From Bacteroidota bacterium (GTDB taxonomy: Bacteria > Bacteroidota > Bacteroidia > CAILMK01 > JACPUW01), in NCBI GenBank assembly GCA_016192035.1, contig JACPUW010000036.1:1-50007 (forward strand): a DNA stretch of 50,007 bases, written 5' to 3'. Shown piece after piece: positions 25,018-33,120 of this stretch (position 1 is the first letter of the stretch; every line of letters begins with the position of its first letter). The notes below the pieces were generated by a model, which was not told the DNA's origin, did no database searches, and saw only the letters and a program-made list of their open reading frames with translations. Made by a program: the position numbers and the translations under genes.

Positions 25018-26537
25018 AACATACCCGTTTGCAAGTACCGAATCAGTTCATCCAGCACCCTACGGTCATTGCTCAGCCGGGGCACTTTGTGCTGTCCACC
25101 CAGCTTGCCCTTCCATTTTAGCCAATTATAGAAGGTGTTTGAAGGCACGGCCTGCACCCGTGGCATGGTGAGTGCCATGTCGCCCTTTCTCTTGGCTTCG
25201 TAGTCGGTATTGGCCTCGCAAAGGGCTTTGTCCAGTGTGGACACAAAGGATTCCAGGTGTTCGGGTTCGCGGTCAAATTCAATCAACCACTCATGTGCGC
25301 CCTTGCCGCGCCCCTCAAAATACACGGGGCCGGCGGTAAAATCCTTGACGGAACAGCGGTGCACCACACAGGCCTTAGCCAGGGCCAACTCGGCATTTTC
25401 TATGATTAGCTCTTCGCCAAAAGCATTGATAAAGTGCCTGGTGCGCCCTGTAACCTTTATCCTAAATGGATAGAGTGAGGTGAACTTTATGGTATCGCCA
25501 ATCTTATAGCGCCATAGCCCCGCATTGGTGCTTATCACCAAGGCATACTGCTTGTTGAGCTCCACCTCCTCCAGTGCCAGGGTGCGGGGATTGGGTTTCT
25601 GCTCCTCTTCCAGGGGCAAAAACTCATAATAAATGCCATAATCAAGCATGAGGAGCAATCCATCATCATTGGGTTGGTCTTGAAAGGCAAAGAACCCTTC
25701 TGAAGCATTGTAGGTTTCCACGTATGACATGGACTCCTTGGGAATATAAAGCTTAAACAGCTCACGGTAAGGCTCAAAGCTTACCCCCCCATGAATGTAC
25801 AGCTCTAGGTTTGGCCATACTTCGGTTATATGGTCCTTACCGGTTATATCCAGTATCCGGTTGAACAACACCACGGTCCAGGTAGGCACGCCCACTATGT
25901 TGGTCACATTTCGGTTGATGGTCTTCTGGGCCAGCATCTCAATTTTCTCCTCATAATTGGGGTGGAGTGCCGTTTTGAGGTCGGGGGTGCGCAGGAGTTC
26001 TGCCCAAATAGGCAAGTTTTGGGTCAAAATAGCCGACAGGTCGCCATAGAACGAATGCTCATTGAGCTGGTTGATGCTATGGCTTCCTCCCAGTGTCAGG
26101 GAGCGGCCATCAAGAAAAAGGCTGTCTGGGTGGTTCTGAAGGTGTACGCCGAGCAAGTCCTTTCCCCCCTGAAAATGACAGTTTTCCAAGGCATCTTGGG
26201 TAATTGGCAAAAACTTGCTTCGGTCGTGGGTGGTGCCCGACGACTTGGCGAACCACTTGACCTTGCCGGGCCAAAGCACGTCTTCGGCGCCCTCCATAGC
26301 CCGCATGATATAGGGTTTTATGTCTTCATAGCTCCGTATGGGCACCCGTTCCACAAATTCCTTTCTCCCCGAAATCCTGTCAAAGTGATGGTCTTTGCCA
26401 AATTGCGTTTCAAGTGCTTGAGCCAACAAATCTGTCAATGTTTGGCTTTGGCATTCCAAGGGAGTTCCCCGCATAAGTTCCAACTGGTCTAACCGCTTCT
26501 TAAACAGCCAAGAGTATATGCCTGAAGAAATGCTCAT
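25014..26537 (-). CDS. GH3 family acyl-adenylate-forming enzyme
   Basis: The ATG at 26537 (MSISSGIYSWLFKKRLDQLE) gives 507 residues, the usual length of bacterial GH3 proteins. The adenylate-forming motif WFAKSSGTTHDRSKFLPIT is present in the first third, and YNASEGFFAFQ and LVISTNAGLWRYKIGDTIKF match conserved motifs of the superfamily. The C-terminal part has NAFGEELIIENAELAL. Plant GH3 enzymes conjugate amino acids to jasmonate or auxin; bacterial substrates are generally unknown. Here it probably activates a carboxylic acid with ATP and amidates it. The frame extends to 26600, but the extension lacks family motifs. Confidence 0.88.
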   Translation of the reverse strand: MSISSGIYSWLFKKRLDQLELMRGTPLECQSQTLTDLLAQALETQFGKDHHFDRISGRKEFVERVPIRSYEDIKPYIMRAMEGAEDVLWPGKVKWFAKSSGTTHDRSKFLPITQDALENCHFQGGKDLLGVHLQNHPDSLFLDGRSLTLGGSHSINQLNEHSFYGDLSAILTQNLPIWAELLRTPDLKTALHPNYEEKIEMLAQKTINRNVTNIVGVPTWTVVLFNRILDITGKDHITEVWPNLELYIHGGVSFEPYRELFKLYIPKESMSYVETYNASEGFFAFQDQPNDDGLLLMLDYGIYYEFLPLEEEQKPNPRTLALEEVELNKQYALVISTNAGLWRYKIGDTIKFTSLYPFRIKVTGRTRHFINAFGEELIIENAELALAKACVVHRCSVKDFTAGPVYFEGRGKGAHEWLIEFDREPEHLESFVSTLDKALCEANTDYEAKRKGDMALTMPRVQAVPSNTFYNWLKWKGKLGGQHKVPRLSNDRRVLDELIRYLQTGMF

Positions 26538-26997
26538 GGTTTCAAAGATGCTGCTTGGACTGATAAGGAAAAACCAATGCGCAAAGCAGCTACCCATCAC
26601 CTGGCCCCTGTGATTGACCCAATGCGCCTGGCCAGGATGATTTGTCGCCCAATAAAATGCCTATGTGGATAAGGGCCGTTTGAAGGGTATGCACTATGAT
26701 TAACAATTGACCTATAGATCACATAATCTTGGCAATACGCAAAAAATCCCAGTTTAACAATGCGATTTGCCATACATGATGTCAAATAGTTCGACCAAAC
26801 CCTAAAATGCCTGGAAGTGGAAGAAGTACGCAGGCATTTCCTGGATATCATATCGAAACACCCCTAGTCTATCTATCTGATATTCCATGAATTGTTCACA
26901 TTCAAGTATAAAATACCTGTATTTGACACCGGCAACTTGGCACATAGCTCCCTTTAGGACAAATTTTTGTTAATTTGCAGCCCAAAATCTTGAAAAG
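26538..26997. other. 460-bp intergenic region between divergent GH3-like and rsmE genes
   Basis: This is one of the longest noncoding stretches in the window. It contains one perfect DnaA-box sequence (TGTGGATAA at 26664-26672, TTATCCACA on the other strand). No second perfect box was found, and no tRNA, terminator or supported small gene was seen. An 84-codon open frame on the minus strand has no protein-like features. The right end carries the rsmE promoter region (TTTTTGTTAATTTGC around 26965-26979). Confidence 0.5.
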
Positions 26998-27711
26998 ATG
27001 GCCTTACCTGATATACCCTGTTTTTTAGACAGCGATTTTCAGAACGACAAAGAATTGAACAGGTTACCCTATACCGAGAGTCAGCATGCGGTAAAGGTGT
27101 TGCGGATGACGGAAGGAGACCCATTCCTGGTAAGCACGGGCCATGGCACGCTATGGGAATGCAGGGTCAAGAATAACAGGCTTAAACAGTTGGTGTACGA
27201 ACCAGTTAACGACTGGACGGCAGAAACCGGGCCGCCTCCCCTTCATTCGGTGGCTTGCGGCGTGCTTAGCCACAATACCACCATGGAATGGATGGTGGAA
27301 AAATTGGTAGAAATTGGGGTAAAAGCCATATACATGGTGCATACCGACCGGAGCAACAAGAAGAAGGTAAATATGGACCGGCTTGGAAAAATGGCCGTGG
27401 GGGCCCTGAAGCAAAGCCGAAAAGCCTATTTGCCCAAGATTCATGATGTTGCCTTAGAGCAGTTGTTTAAATCAAACAAAGGCCCATACTTGGTGGCTAC
27501 CTGCCATGCACTTGACCTACCCCTATTGTGGAATTCTGACCAAGGAACGGCGCAAACGGTTTTCATAGGCCCTGAGGGTGATTTTAGCGACCGGGAGCTG
27601 GAATTTCTACAAAAAAAGAACTGTACGTTTGTTTCTTTGGGCCCACAAAGGCTGCGCAGCGAAACGGCCGCCATACTGGCCCTGACGAGCCTAAATATAA
27701 AAACCTATTGA
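26998..27711 (+). CDS. rsmE: 16S rRNA (uracil-1498-N3)-methyltransferase RsmE
   Basis: The 237-residue protein has the N-terminal PUA-like part (SQHAVKVLRMTEGD) and a SPOUT methyltransferase domain. Diagnostic motifs are KLVEIGVKAIYMVHTDRS, MAVGALKQSRKAYLP, GPEGDFSDRE (191-200) and SLGPQRLRSETAA (213-225), which form the trefoil knot and SAM site. The usual 'EQSGR' is here KQSRK, as in many Bacteroidota. It methylates N3 of U1498 in 16S rRNA (E. coli numbering). The stop codon overlaps the start of the following DUF4159 gene, indicating an operon. Confidence 0.92.
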   Translation: MALPDIPCFLDSDFQNDKELNRLPYTESQHAVKVLRMTEGDPFLVSTGHGTLWECRVKNNRLKQLVYEPVNDWTAETGPPPLHSVACGVLSHNTTMEWMVEKLVEIGVKAIYMVHTDRSNKKKVNMDRLGKMAVGALKQSRKAYLPKIHDVALEQLFKSNKGPYLVATCHALDLPLLWNSDQGTAQTVFIGPEGDFSDRELEFLQKKNCTFVSLGPQRLRSETAAILALTSLNIKTY

Positions 27712-28364
27712 GACATAGTTTATTGCCCTTCCTTGTTGGCCTTTTGCTGCTAGGCAGTGCCAACAACGCCACGGTGAAAATTGCCCGGCTCAAGTATAGT
27801 GGCGGTGGCGATTGGTATGCCAACCCCACTTCATTGCCCAACCTAATTGCTTTTGTGAACCAAAACCTGGGCTGTAACCTTTGGCCCAGGGATGAAGTGG
27901 TAGGGCCCGGCAGCGCCGAAATTTTCAATTACCCCTTTGTGCACATGACCGGCCACGGCAATGTGGTGCTTAACGAAGCGGAAGCCGAAAACCTCCGCAA
28001 CTACTTGATGGCGGGGGGATTTCTGCACATAGACGACAATTATGGCATGGACCCTTTTGTGCGGCTCTTGGTGCGCCAACTTTTTCCTGACAAGGAATTG
28101 GTAGAATTGCCCTTTGAGCACCCCATTTACCACCAGAAGTACGATTTCCCTGCTGGCTTGCCTAAGATACATGAGCACGACAACCGTCCACCGGTGGGCT
28201 ACGGCATACTCCATGAGGGCCGCTTATTGCTTTTTTACAGCTATGAAAGCGACCTGGGCGATGGGTGGGAAGACCAGGACGTGCACAACGACCCCGAAGC
28301 CATTCGGCTAAAGGCGCTTATGATGGGTGCCAATTTGATTCAGTATGCCTTTACCAACAACTAG
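27708..28364 (+). CDS. DUF4159 domain-containing exported protein
   Basis: The start is TTG at 27708, overlapping the rsmE stop (TTGA), giving 218 residues with a signal-like N-terminus (about residues 4-19). The DUF4159 pattern is clear: VKIARLKYSGGGDWYANP, PFVHMTGHGNVVLNEAE, LRNYLMAGGFLHIDDNYGMD, HPIYHQKYDFP and YSYESDLGDGWED. The function is unknown; the domain has a flavodoxin-like or glutamine-amidotransferase-like fold with conserved acidic and His residues but no assigned reaction. The rsmE-DUF4159 pair suggests co-transcription. The 3' end overlaps the convergent dnaA gene by 4 bp. Confidence 0.88.
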   Translation: MRHSLLPFLVGLLLLGSANNATVKIARLKYSGGGDWYANPTSLPNLIAFVNQNLGCNLWPRDEVVGPGSAEIFNYPFVHMTGHGNVVLNEAEAENLRNYLMAGGFLHIDDNYGMDPFVRLLVRQLFPDKELVELPFEHPIYHQKYDFPAGLPKIHEHDNRPPVGYGILHEGRLLLFYSYESDLGDGWEDQDVHNDPEAIRLKALMMGANLIQYAFTNN

Positions 28365-29794
28365 TTATAGTTGATGGTAATCTTTTTCTGAAGATCTTCT
28401 ACTTGCTCCTTGAACAGGGTATCGGTATCCATGAGGTTTGTCACCGTTTGGCAGGCGTGGATAACTGTAGAGTGGTCCCGCCCTCCAAAGTATTTGCCTA
28501 TATTGGCCAGGGAAGTCTTGGTAAACTTCTTGGCCAAAAACATGGAAATCTGCCTTGCTTGCACAATTTCGCGCTTACGGGTTTTTGATTTTAGCAGATC
28601 AATGGGCATTTCGTAGTGTTCGCACACCAAGGTTTGGATATGGTCAATGGTAAGCTCCTTTGACACATTGTTGATGAAGTTTTTTAAGATCTCCTTAGAT
28701 ATATTGAGGTCTATGGGGGCGCGGTTGATGGATGAGTGTGCCAGGAGCGAGATAAGTGCCCCTTCCAGTTCACGGATATTGGTGGAAATGTTGTAGGCTA
28801 TGTACTCCCTCACTTCTTTTGGCAACTCTATGCCGTCCATATACATCTTATTCTCCAAAATGGCCACACGGGTTTCAAAATCAGGCGCTTGCAAATCAGC
28901 GCTAAGTCCCCACTTAAATCTGGAAAGCAACCGCTCCTCTATGCCGGTAAGGTCTTTTGGAGCGCGGTCGGAGGTAAGGATAATTTGCTTTCCATTCTGG
29001 TGCAAATGGTTGAAAATGTGAAAGAAAATATCCTGGGTGCGCTCCTTTCCCGACAAGAACTGTATGTCGTCCACTATGAGCACATCGATGAGCTGGTAGA
29101 AATTTATAAAGTCGTTGACCGAGTTGGTTTTAATAGAATCAATAAATTGATTGATGAACTTTTCGGACTGTACATAGAGCACCACTTTTGATTTGTAGTC
29201 GTGTTTTATGGAGTTGCCTATGGCCTGCACCAGGTGGGTCTTGCCCAGTCCCACGCCACCATAGATCATGAGCGGGTTAAAAGAAGTGCCTCCGGGTTTC
29301 TTGGCCACGGCCAAACCAGCCGATCGTGCCAAACGGTTGCATTCACCTTCAATTAGGTTGTCAAACACATAGTTGGGGTTCAGTTGCGGGTCTATGCTCA
29401 CCTTTTTTAGGCCCGGAATCACAAAAGGGTTTTTGATGCTCCCACTTATGTCCATGGGTATGTTCACCCCCTGTTCATGCCCATTGGTGGCTGGGTGGCC
29501 CGGCATGTTGATGGTGTAGGGCTTCTTGCTGCCCGAACTGTTCTCCACCACTATGTTGTACTCCAGCTTGGCCTCATTGCCCAACTCTTTCTTGATGGCT
29601 TTCTTCATCAAGTTAACATAGTGCTCCTCCAGCCACTCATAAAAGAACAAACTGGGTACTTGAATAGTCAAGACCTGTTTATCAAGAGAGATGGGCTTTA
29701 TGGGTTCAAACCAAGTTTTGTAACTCTGTCTGTTGACATTATCCTTAATAAAATTCAAACAACTAGCCCATACTACTTCATGGTTTTGGCTCAC
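28361..29794 (-). CDS. dnaA: Chromosomal replication initiator protein DnaA
   Basis: The start is GTG at 29794; an in-frame stop (TGA) lies directly before it, so no longer start exists. The 477-residue protein has domain I (1-80, WFEPIKPISLDKQVLTIQVP), a linker, the AAA+ domain with Walker A GGVGLGKTH (179-187) and Walker B VLIVDDIQF (238-246), and a C-terminal DNA-binding domain with GGRDHSTVIHACQTV. It opens the replication origin by binding DnaA boxes as an ATP filament. The usual neighbours dnaN and rpmH are absent, as is common in this phylum. A 257-bp region upstream carries its promoter. Confidence 0.97.
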   Translation of the reverse strand: MSQNHEVVWASCLNFIKDNVNRQSYKTWFEPIKPISLDKQVLTIQVPSLFFYEWLEEHYVNLMKKAIKKELGNEAKLEYNIVVENSSGSKKPYTINMPGHPATNGHEQGVNIPMDISGSIKNPFVIPGLKKVSIDPQLNPNYVFDNLIEGECNRLARSAGLAVAKKPGGTSFNPLMIYGGVGLGKTHLVQAIGNSIKHDYKSKVVLYVQSEKFINQFIDSIKTNSVNDFINFYQLIDVLIVDDIQFLSGKERTQDIFFHIFNHLHQNGKQIILTSDRAPKDLTGIEERLLSRFKWGLSADLQAPDFETRVAILENKMYMDGIELPKEVREYIAYNISTNIRELEGALISLLAHSSINRAPIDLNISKEILKNFINNVSKELTIDHIQTLVCEHYEMPIDLLKSKTRKREIVQARQISMFLAKKFTKTSLANIGKYFGGRDHSTVIHACQTVTNLMDTDTLFKEQVEDLQKKITINYN

Positions 29795-30051
29795 TCAGCA
29801 TCAATTTTAAGGTTAATAAAAAATAGTCCGTCGGGGGTAATCCTGCAAATCGGGGTGCTAAGATGACCCAATATTCCTTAAGAAAAAATTAAAGAATGCT
29901 TGGTGGAATGAAATTTTTTACAGGTGTGCCAGAAGGGCTAAAAAGGGCGTTTTTTAAAGTTCGTGAACAACAATTCATTACAATTGACAATTTGGTAACC
30001 CATTGTTAACCTGTAAATTCTCAGGGCAAAAAAAAATTAGCGGTCATAACA

Positions 30052-30582
30052 TCAATATTGCCCCCATAGCCTTGCCGCTTCTTTTTTCAACATACGGATG
30101 GCGTCTGCCCCGTGGTCATCGCCCTGCCGGGCCACCCTGTCCAGCAGCTGTCCCACCATTTCATACGCCAATGCCTCTTGGTTTAGCTCATTGCGGGCCG
30201 TGACTATTCGGTCTATTGCCTCATTCTTGGCCTGTACCACCTGTTGCCAGGCCAGGTCGCCCACATACAGTTGCTGGCTTAGGTTGTGCTCAAACTCTTG
30301 GTTCACCATGGCAATAAGGTCATGTGCATACCCTGCCACCGAATACCCTTCGGCAGGCAAGCGCAGCATGAGCTGGGCCAGGGTACAGCGCTCCAGGAAT
30401 AGGATAAGCCGCTCATACGCCTGTGTGCGCAGGGGCAGGGTGAGCTCTTTGCCACGCTGGGCCAAGTCACGGTCGCGCTGTGCCAGCATTTGCTTAAAAT
30501 ACAAGGCCACCACGGCCACCATGGCCAGGGCCACCACTAGTGCAGGCAACAGGATCTTGGCGAGTTCCAACATTGATTCCAT
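30052..30582 (-). CDS. Membrane-anchored protein of a Bacteroidota-conserved family, function unknown
   Basis: The 176-residue product has one N-terminal membrane segment (about residues 9-28) followed by a charged helical cytoplasmic domain. The block LRTQAYERLILFLERC, then the HNLSQQLYVGDLAWQQV segment and AKNEAIDRIV, form a pattern I recall from Bacteroidota hypothetical proteins of this size. No enzyme motif is visible. It lies 257 bp upstream of dnaA in the same direction and is divergent from the four-gene operon at 30644. Confidence 0.75.
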   Translation of the reverse strand: MESMLELAKILLPALVVALAMVAVVALYFKQMLAQRDRDLAQRGKELTLPLRTQAYERLILFLERCTLAQLMLRLPAEGYSVAGYAHDLIAMVNQEFEHNLSQQLYVGDLAWQQVVQAKNEAIDRIVTARNELNQEALAYEMVGQLLDRVARQGDDHGADAIRMLKKEAARLWGQY

Positions 30583-30613
30583 ACTCTCTCAAAAGGGCTT
30601 GTACCAGCCAGTG

Positions 30614-30621
30614 TAGTTTTG
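30614..30621 (+). promoter_or_regulatory. -7 promoter element TAGTTTTG of the HesB-like/DUF5916/RemB-like/asparaginase operon
   Basis: Exact TAnnTTTG match, 22 nt before the ATG at 30644 at the head of a four-gene run with no other internal gap. Confidence 0.55.
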
Positions 30622-30643
30622 AAGCCGCAAAGAAAACCCACAC

Positions 30644-30955
30644 ATGGCCAAACAAGCCACCCTCCCCCAACTACCCATACCTGTGAGCCCAAGGGCCCGC
30701 GCAAAACTTGCCGACTACCTGGAACTGTTGGGCAGCGGAGAGCAAACCTATGTGCGGCTGGGCCTAAGGCGGGAGGGTGCCCACCAAAAGAAAATTTTGG
30801 GCATAGACGGTAAGCGATATACCGACCAGGCCTATACCCTGGGCGACATGCTATTTGTGATAGACCGCAGGGAATTAGAAGCCCTGCAGGGCCATAGCCT
30901 GGATTTTAAGGAAACAGCGGCCCAAAAGGGGTTTATTTTTAGGGAAATCAAATGA
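30644..30955 (+). CDS. Cysteine-free HesB/IscA-like protein
   Basis: The 103-residue product follows the A-type iron-sulfur carrier fold from end to end: PVSPRARAKLADYLEL, YVRLGLRREGAHQKKILGID, LGDMLFVIDRRELEALQGHS, LDFKETAAQKGFIFRE. In IscA/ErpA the loop after VRLG-like strand carries a Cys, and the chain ends with a CGC motif. Here the loop reads REGAHQ, the C-terminal motif is missing, and the protein has no cysteine at all, so it cannot hold a cluster in the usual way. It overlaps the next gene by 4 bp (ATGA) and heads the operon. The function is unknown. Confidence 0.75.
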   Translation: MAKQATLPQLPIPVSPRARAKLADYLELLGSGEQTYVRLGLRREGAHQKKILGIDGKRYTDQAYTLGDMLFVIDRRELEALQGHSLDFKETAAQKGFIFREIK

Positions 30956-33120
30956 TTTACATAGGCATACAAAAAGCGGGAACCCTCTTTCTTAGTCTTG
31001 TACTTGTATTGGGATTAGTCTCAAGGCTATATAGCCAACCATCTGAAAAAAAAGAAATTAGTCCAATTTTTACGAATGAAATGGTGGTGCTTGATGGCAA
31101 AGCATTGGAGAACGTTTGGGCACAGGCCCAAATAGCAGACGGGTTTAGGCTAAACTATCCAAGCGATTTAGCCCTGGCCACAGCCACAACCACGGTAAAA
31201 CTCTGCTATGACCAAGAGCACCTATACCTCTACGCCGAGTGCCACGCGCCAAGCCAAAAACGATATGTTCGCACCCTGCAACGGGATTTCTACCACGGTG
31301 AAAACGACGGGATCAGCTTGGTGATAGACCCATTGCTCGACAATACCAATGGTTTTCTTTTTACCGTAAGTGCCCGGGGTAGCCAGAGTGAAGCGATAAT
31401 ATATAATGGTAACTGGACAGAGTACCATTGGGACAACTCCTGGCAATCAGAGGTATGGGAAGGGCCTGGGTATTGGGCGGTAGAGATGCGCATCCCTTTT
31501 CGCTCGCTTCGGTTTAAGGGAAACGCCGGACAGTGGGGGGTCAACTTTGTGCGGGTGGACATAGGGGCCAACGAGATATCGTCATGGAACCCTTGCCCCA
31601 GGGAGTTTGATGCCATTGGCCTCAATTTTACCGGGCTGCTCACCTGGCCACAGCCACCCAATCAATCCAAGAGCTATATAAGCCTGATACCCTACTCACT
31701 GGGCGGCATGCAGCGCATAATGCCCGGGCCAGGCAGCTACCAGGCCAATGCCGGCATGGATGCCAAATTGGCCCTGAGCACCTCCCTAAACTTGGACCTA
31801 AGCACCAACCCTGATTTTTCACAGGCCGAAGCCGATGAGCAACAGATAAACCTGGGCCGGTTTAGCCTGTACTTCCCAGAACGGCGCAACTTCTTTATAG
31901 AGAACAATGACCTGTTTGCCAACTTTGGGTTTAGGCAAATACGTCCGTTTTTTAGCCGCAGGATAGGCCTAGGCCCACGGGGCGACTTGGTTCCCATATA
32001 CTTGGGCGCCCGGCTAAGTGGCAAGGTAAACCAGCGGTGGCGCATGGGCTTATTGACGGTCCAGACCGCTGGGCAGGATTCGACCGTGGTGACACAGAAC
32101 TACTCTGTGGCTTGTTTTCAAAGGCAAATAGGGGGCGGGAACCTGGGCGGCATTTTTGTAAACAAACAAGATTTTGATAAAGAAGGGATTGGCCAAATGA
32201 ACCGCGTACTTGGGTTGGACTATAACATACTGTCAAAAAACAATAGACTGAGGGGGAAACTATTTTACCATCATTCGTTTGGCGATGCTGTGCCCAATGA
32301 CGAGAAACCCTATGCACATGCCAGCTGGCTTATGTACTCCGGCCGCAGCATGACCTATGCCTGGAACCACGAATATGTGGGCAAGGGCTACCGGGCTGAG
32401 GCGGGATTTGTGCCCCGCGAAGGACTGGGTTACTGGCGATTGGAACCCTGGGTTTCCAAGACATTTTACACCAAAAAGGGCCCAATCAATAACCACGGGC
32501 CTGAGCTGTATGTGGACTGGTACACCAATGAAAATATGGAAACCACCGATCGCTACCTATCGCTCGACTATACGTTTACCTGGCAGAATACCAGCTACTT
32601 GGAAATCAACCTTTCAGACCAATTCGTACATCTCATGTACCCATTTAATCCCAACCCAGCCGACAGCTTGCGGTTTGAACCAGGCCCCTATCACTGGAAT
32701 GGATTAAGCCTTGCGTTTGAACCGGCAGCAAGGGAAAAATTTGGTTTTGGTTTTTATGGTGAGTACAGCGGATTCTACAAGGGTGAAAAGCTTGGCCTGG
32801 GCGGCAGTGTGTACTACCGGCTGGAGCCCTACCTGCAGCTGCAACTAGAGGCTGAGGCCAACTACCTGATACTGCCTGCCCCATACCAAAGTGCCAACCT
32901 CATGCTCATTAGGCCCAGGCTTGACTTGTCCTTAAGCCCCAATGTGTTCATTACCGGCTTGGTAAAGGTAAATGGGCAAACCAGAGGGGTATCGCTCAAC
33001 ACGAGGCTGCAATACCGCTTTAAGCCCATGTCGGATATTTTTGTCGTTTTCAACCACAATTTTGGCTACCACGAAGGAACCCTCGTAGTATTCAAAATGA
33101 ACTATTGGATCAATGTATAA
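30952..33120 (+). CDS. DUF5916 outer-membrane protein with N-terminal CBM9-like domain
   Basis: The 722-residue protein has a signal peptide (cleavage near residue 28, LYSQ). The N-terminal ~190 residues form a CBM9-like sandwich, with LDGKALENVWAQAQ, LYLYAECHAPS, DGISLVIDPLLDN, GYWAVEMRIPFRSLRF and WGVNFVRVD. DUF5916 follows, with DLSTNPDFSQAEADEQQINL and FSLYFPERRNFFIENND, then a beta-barrel-like C-terminal half. These proteins are common in Bacteroidota, probably span the outer membrane and act on or bind surface substrates; no reaction is known. The gene overlaps the previous one by 4 bp and the next by 8 bp. Confidence 0.88.
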   Translation: MIYIGIQKAGTLFLSLVLVLGLVSRLYSQPSEKKEISPIFTNEMVVLDGKALENVWAQAQIADGFRLNYPSDLALATATTTVKLCYDQEHLYLYAECHAPSQKRYVRTLQRDFYHGENDGISLVIDPLLDNTNGFLFTVSARGSQSEAIIYNGNWTEYHWDNSWQSEVWEGPGYWAVEMRIPFRSLRFKGNAGQWGVNFVRVDIGANEISSWNPCPREFDAIGLNFTGLLTWPQPPNQSKSYISLIPYSLGGMQRIMPGPGSYQANAGMDAKLALSTSLNLDLSTNPDFSQAEADEQQINLGRFSLYFPERRNFFIENNDLFANFGFRQIRPFFSRRIGLGPRGDLVPIYLGARLSGKVNQRWRMGLLTVQTAGQDSTVVTQNYSVACFQRQIGGGNLGGIFVNKQDFDKEGIGQMNRVLGLDYNILSKNNRLRGKLFYHHSFGDAVPNDEKPYAHASWLMYSGRSMTYAWNHEYVGKGYRAEAGFVPREGLGYWRLEPWVSKTFYTKKGPINNHGPELYVDWYTNENMETTDRYLSLDYTFTWQNTSYLEINLSDQFVHLMYPFNPNPADSLRFEPGPYHWNGLSLAFEPAAREKFGFGFYGEYSGFYKGEKLGLGGSVYYRLEPYLQLQLEAEANYLILPAPYQSANLMLIRPRLDLSLSPNVFITGLVKVNGQTRGVSLNTRLQYRFKPMSDIFVVFNHNFGYHEGTLVVFKMNYWINV

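Noticed and set aside
26664-26672. Replication origin at the DnaA box
   Set aside because: Only one perfect box and no obvious AT-rich unwinding element; kept only as a weak finding.
26597-26851. 84-codon open frame in the gap upstream of the GH3-like gene
   Set aside because: Composition and sequence are not protein-like, and it would fill the promoter region.
29795-30051. Imperfect dyad GGTAACC/GTTAACC upstream of dnaA as a regulatory site
   Set aside because: Arms differ by an inserted base and no second copy was found; not strong enough to call.
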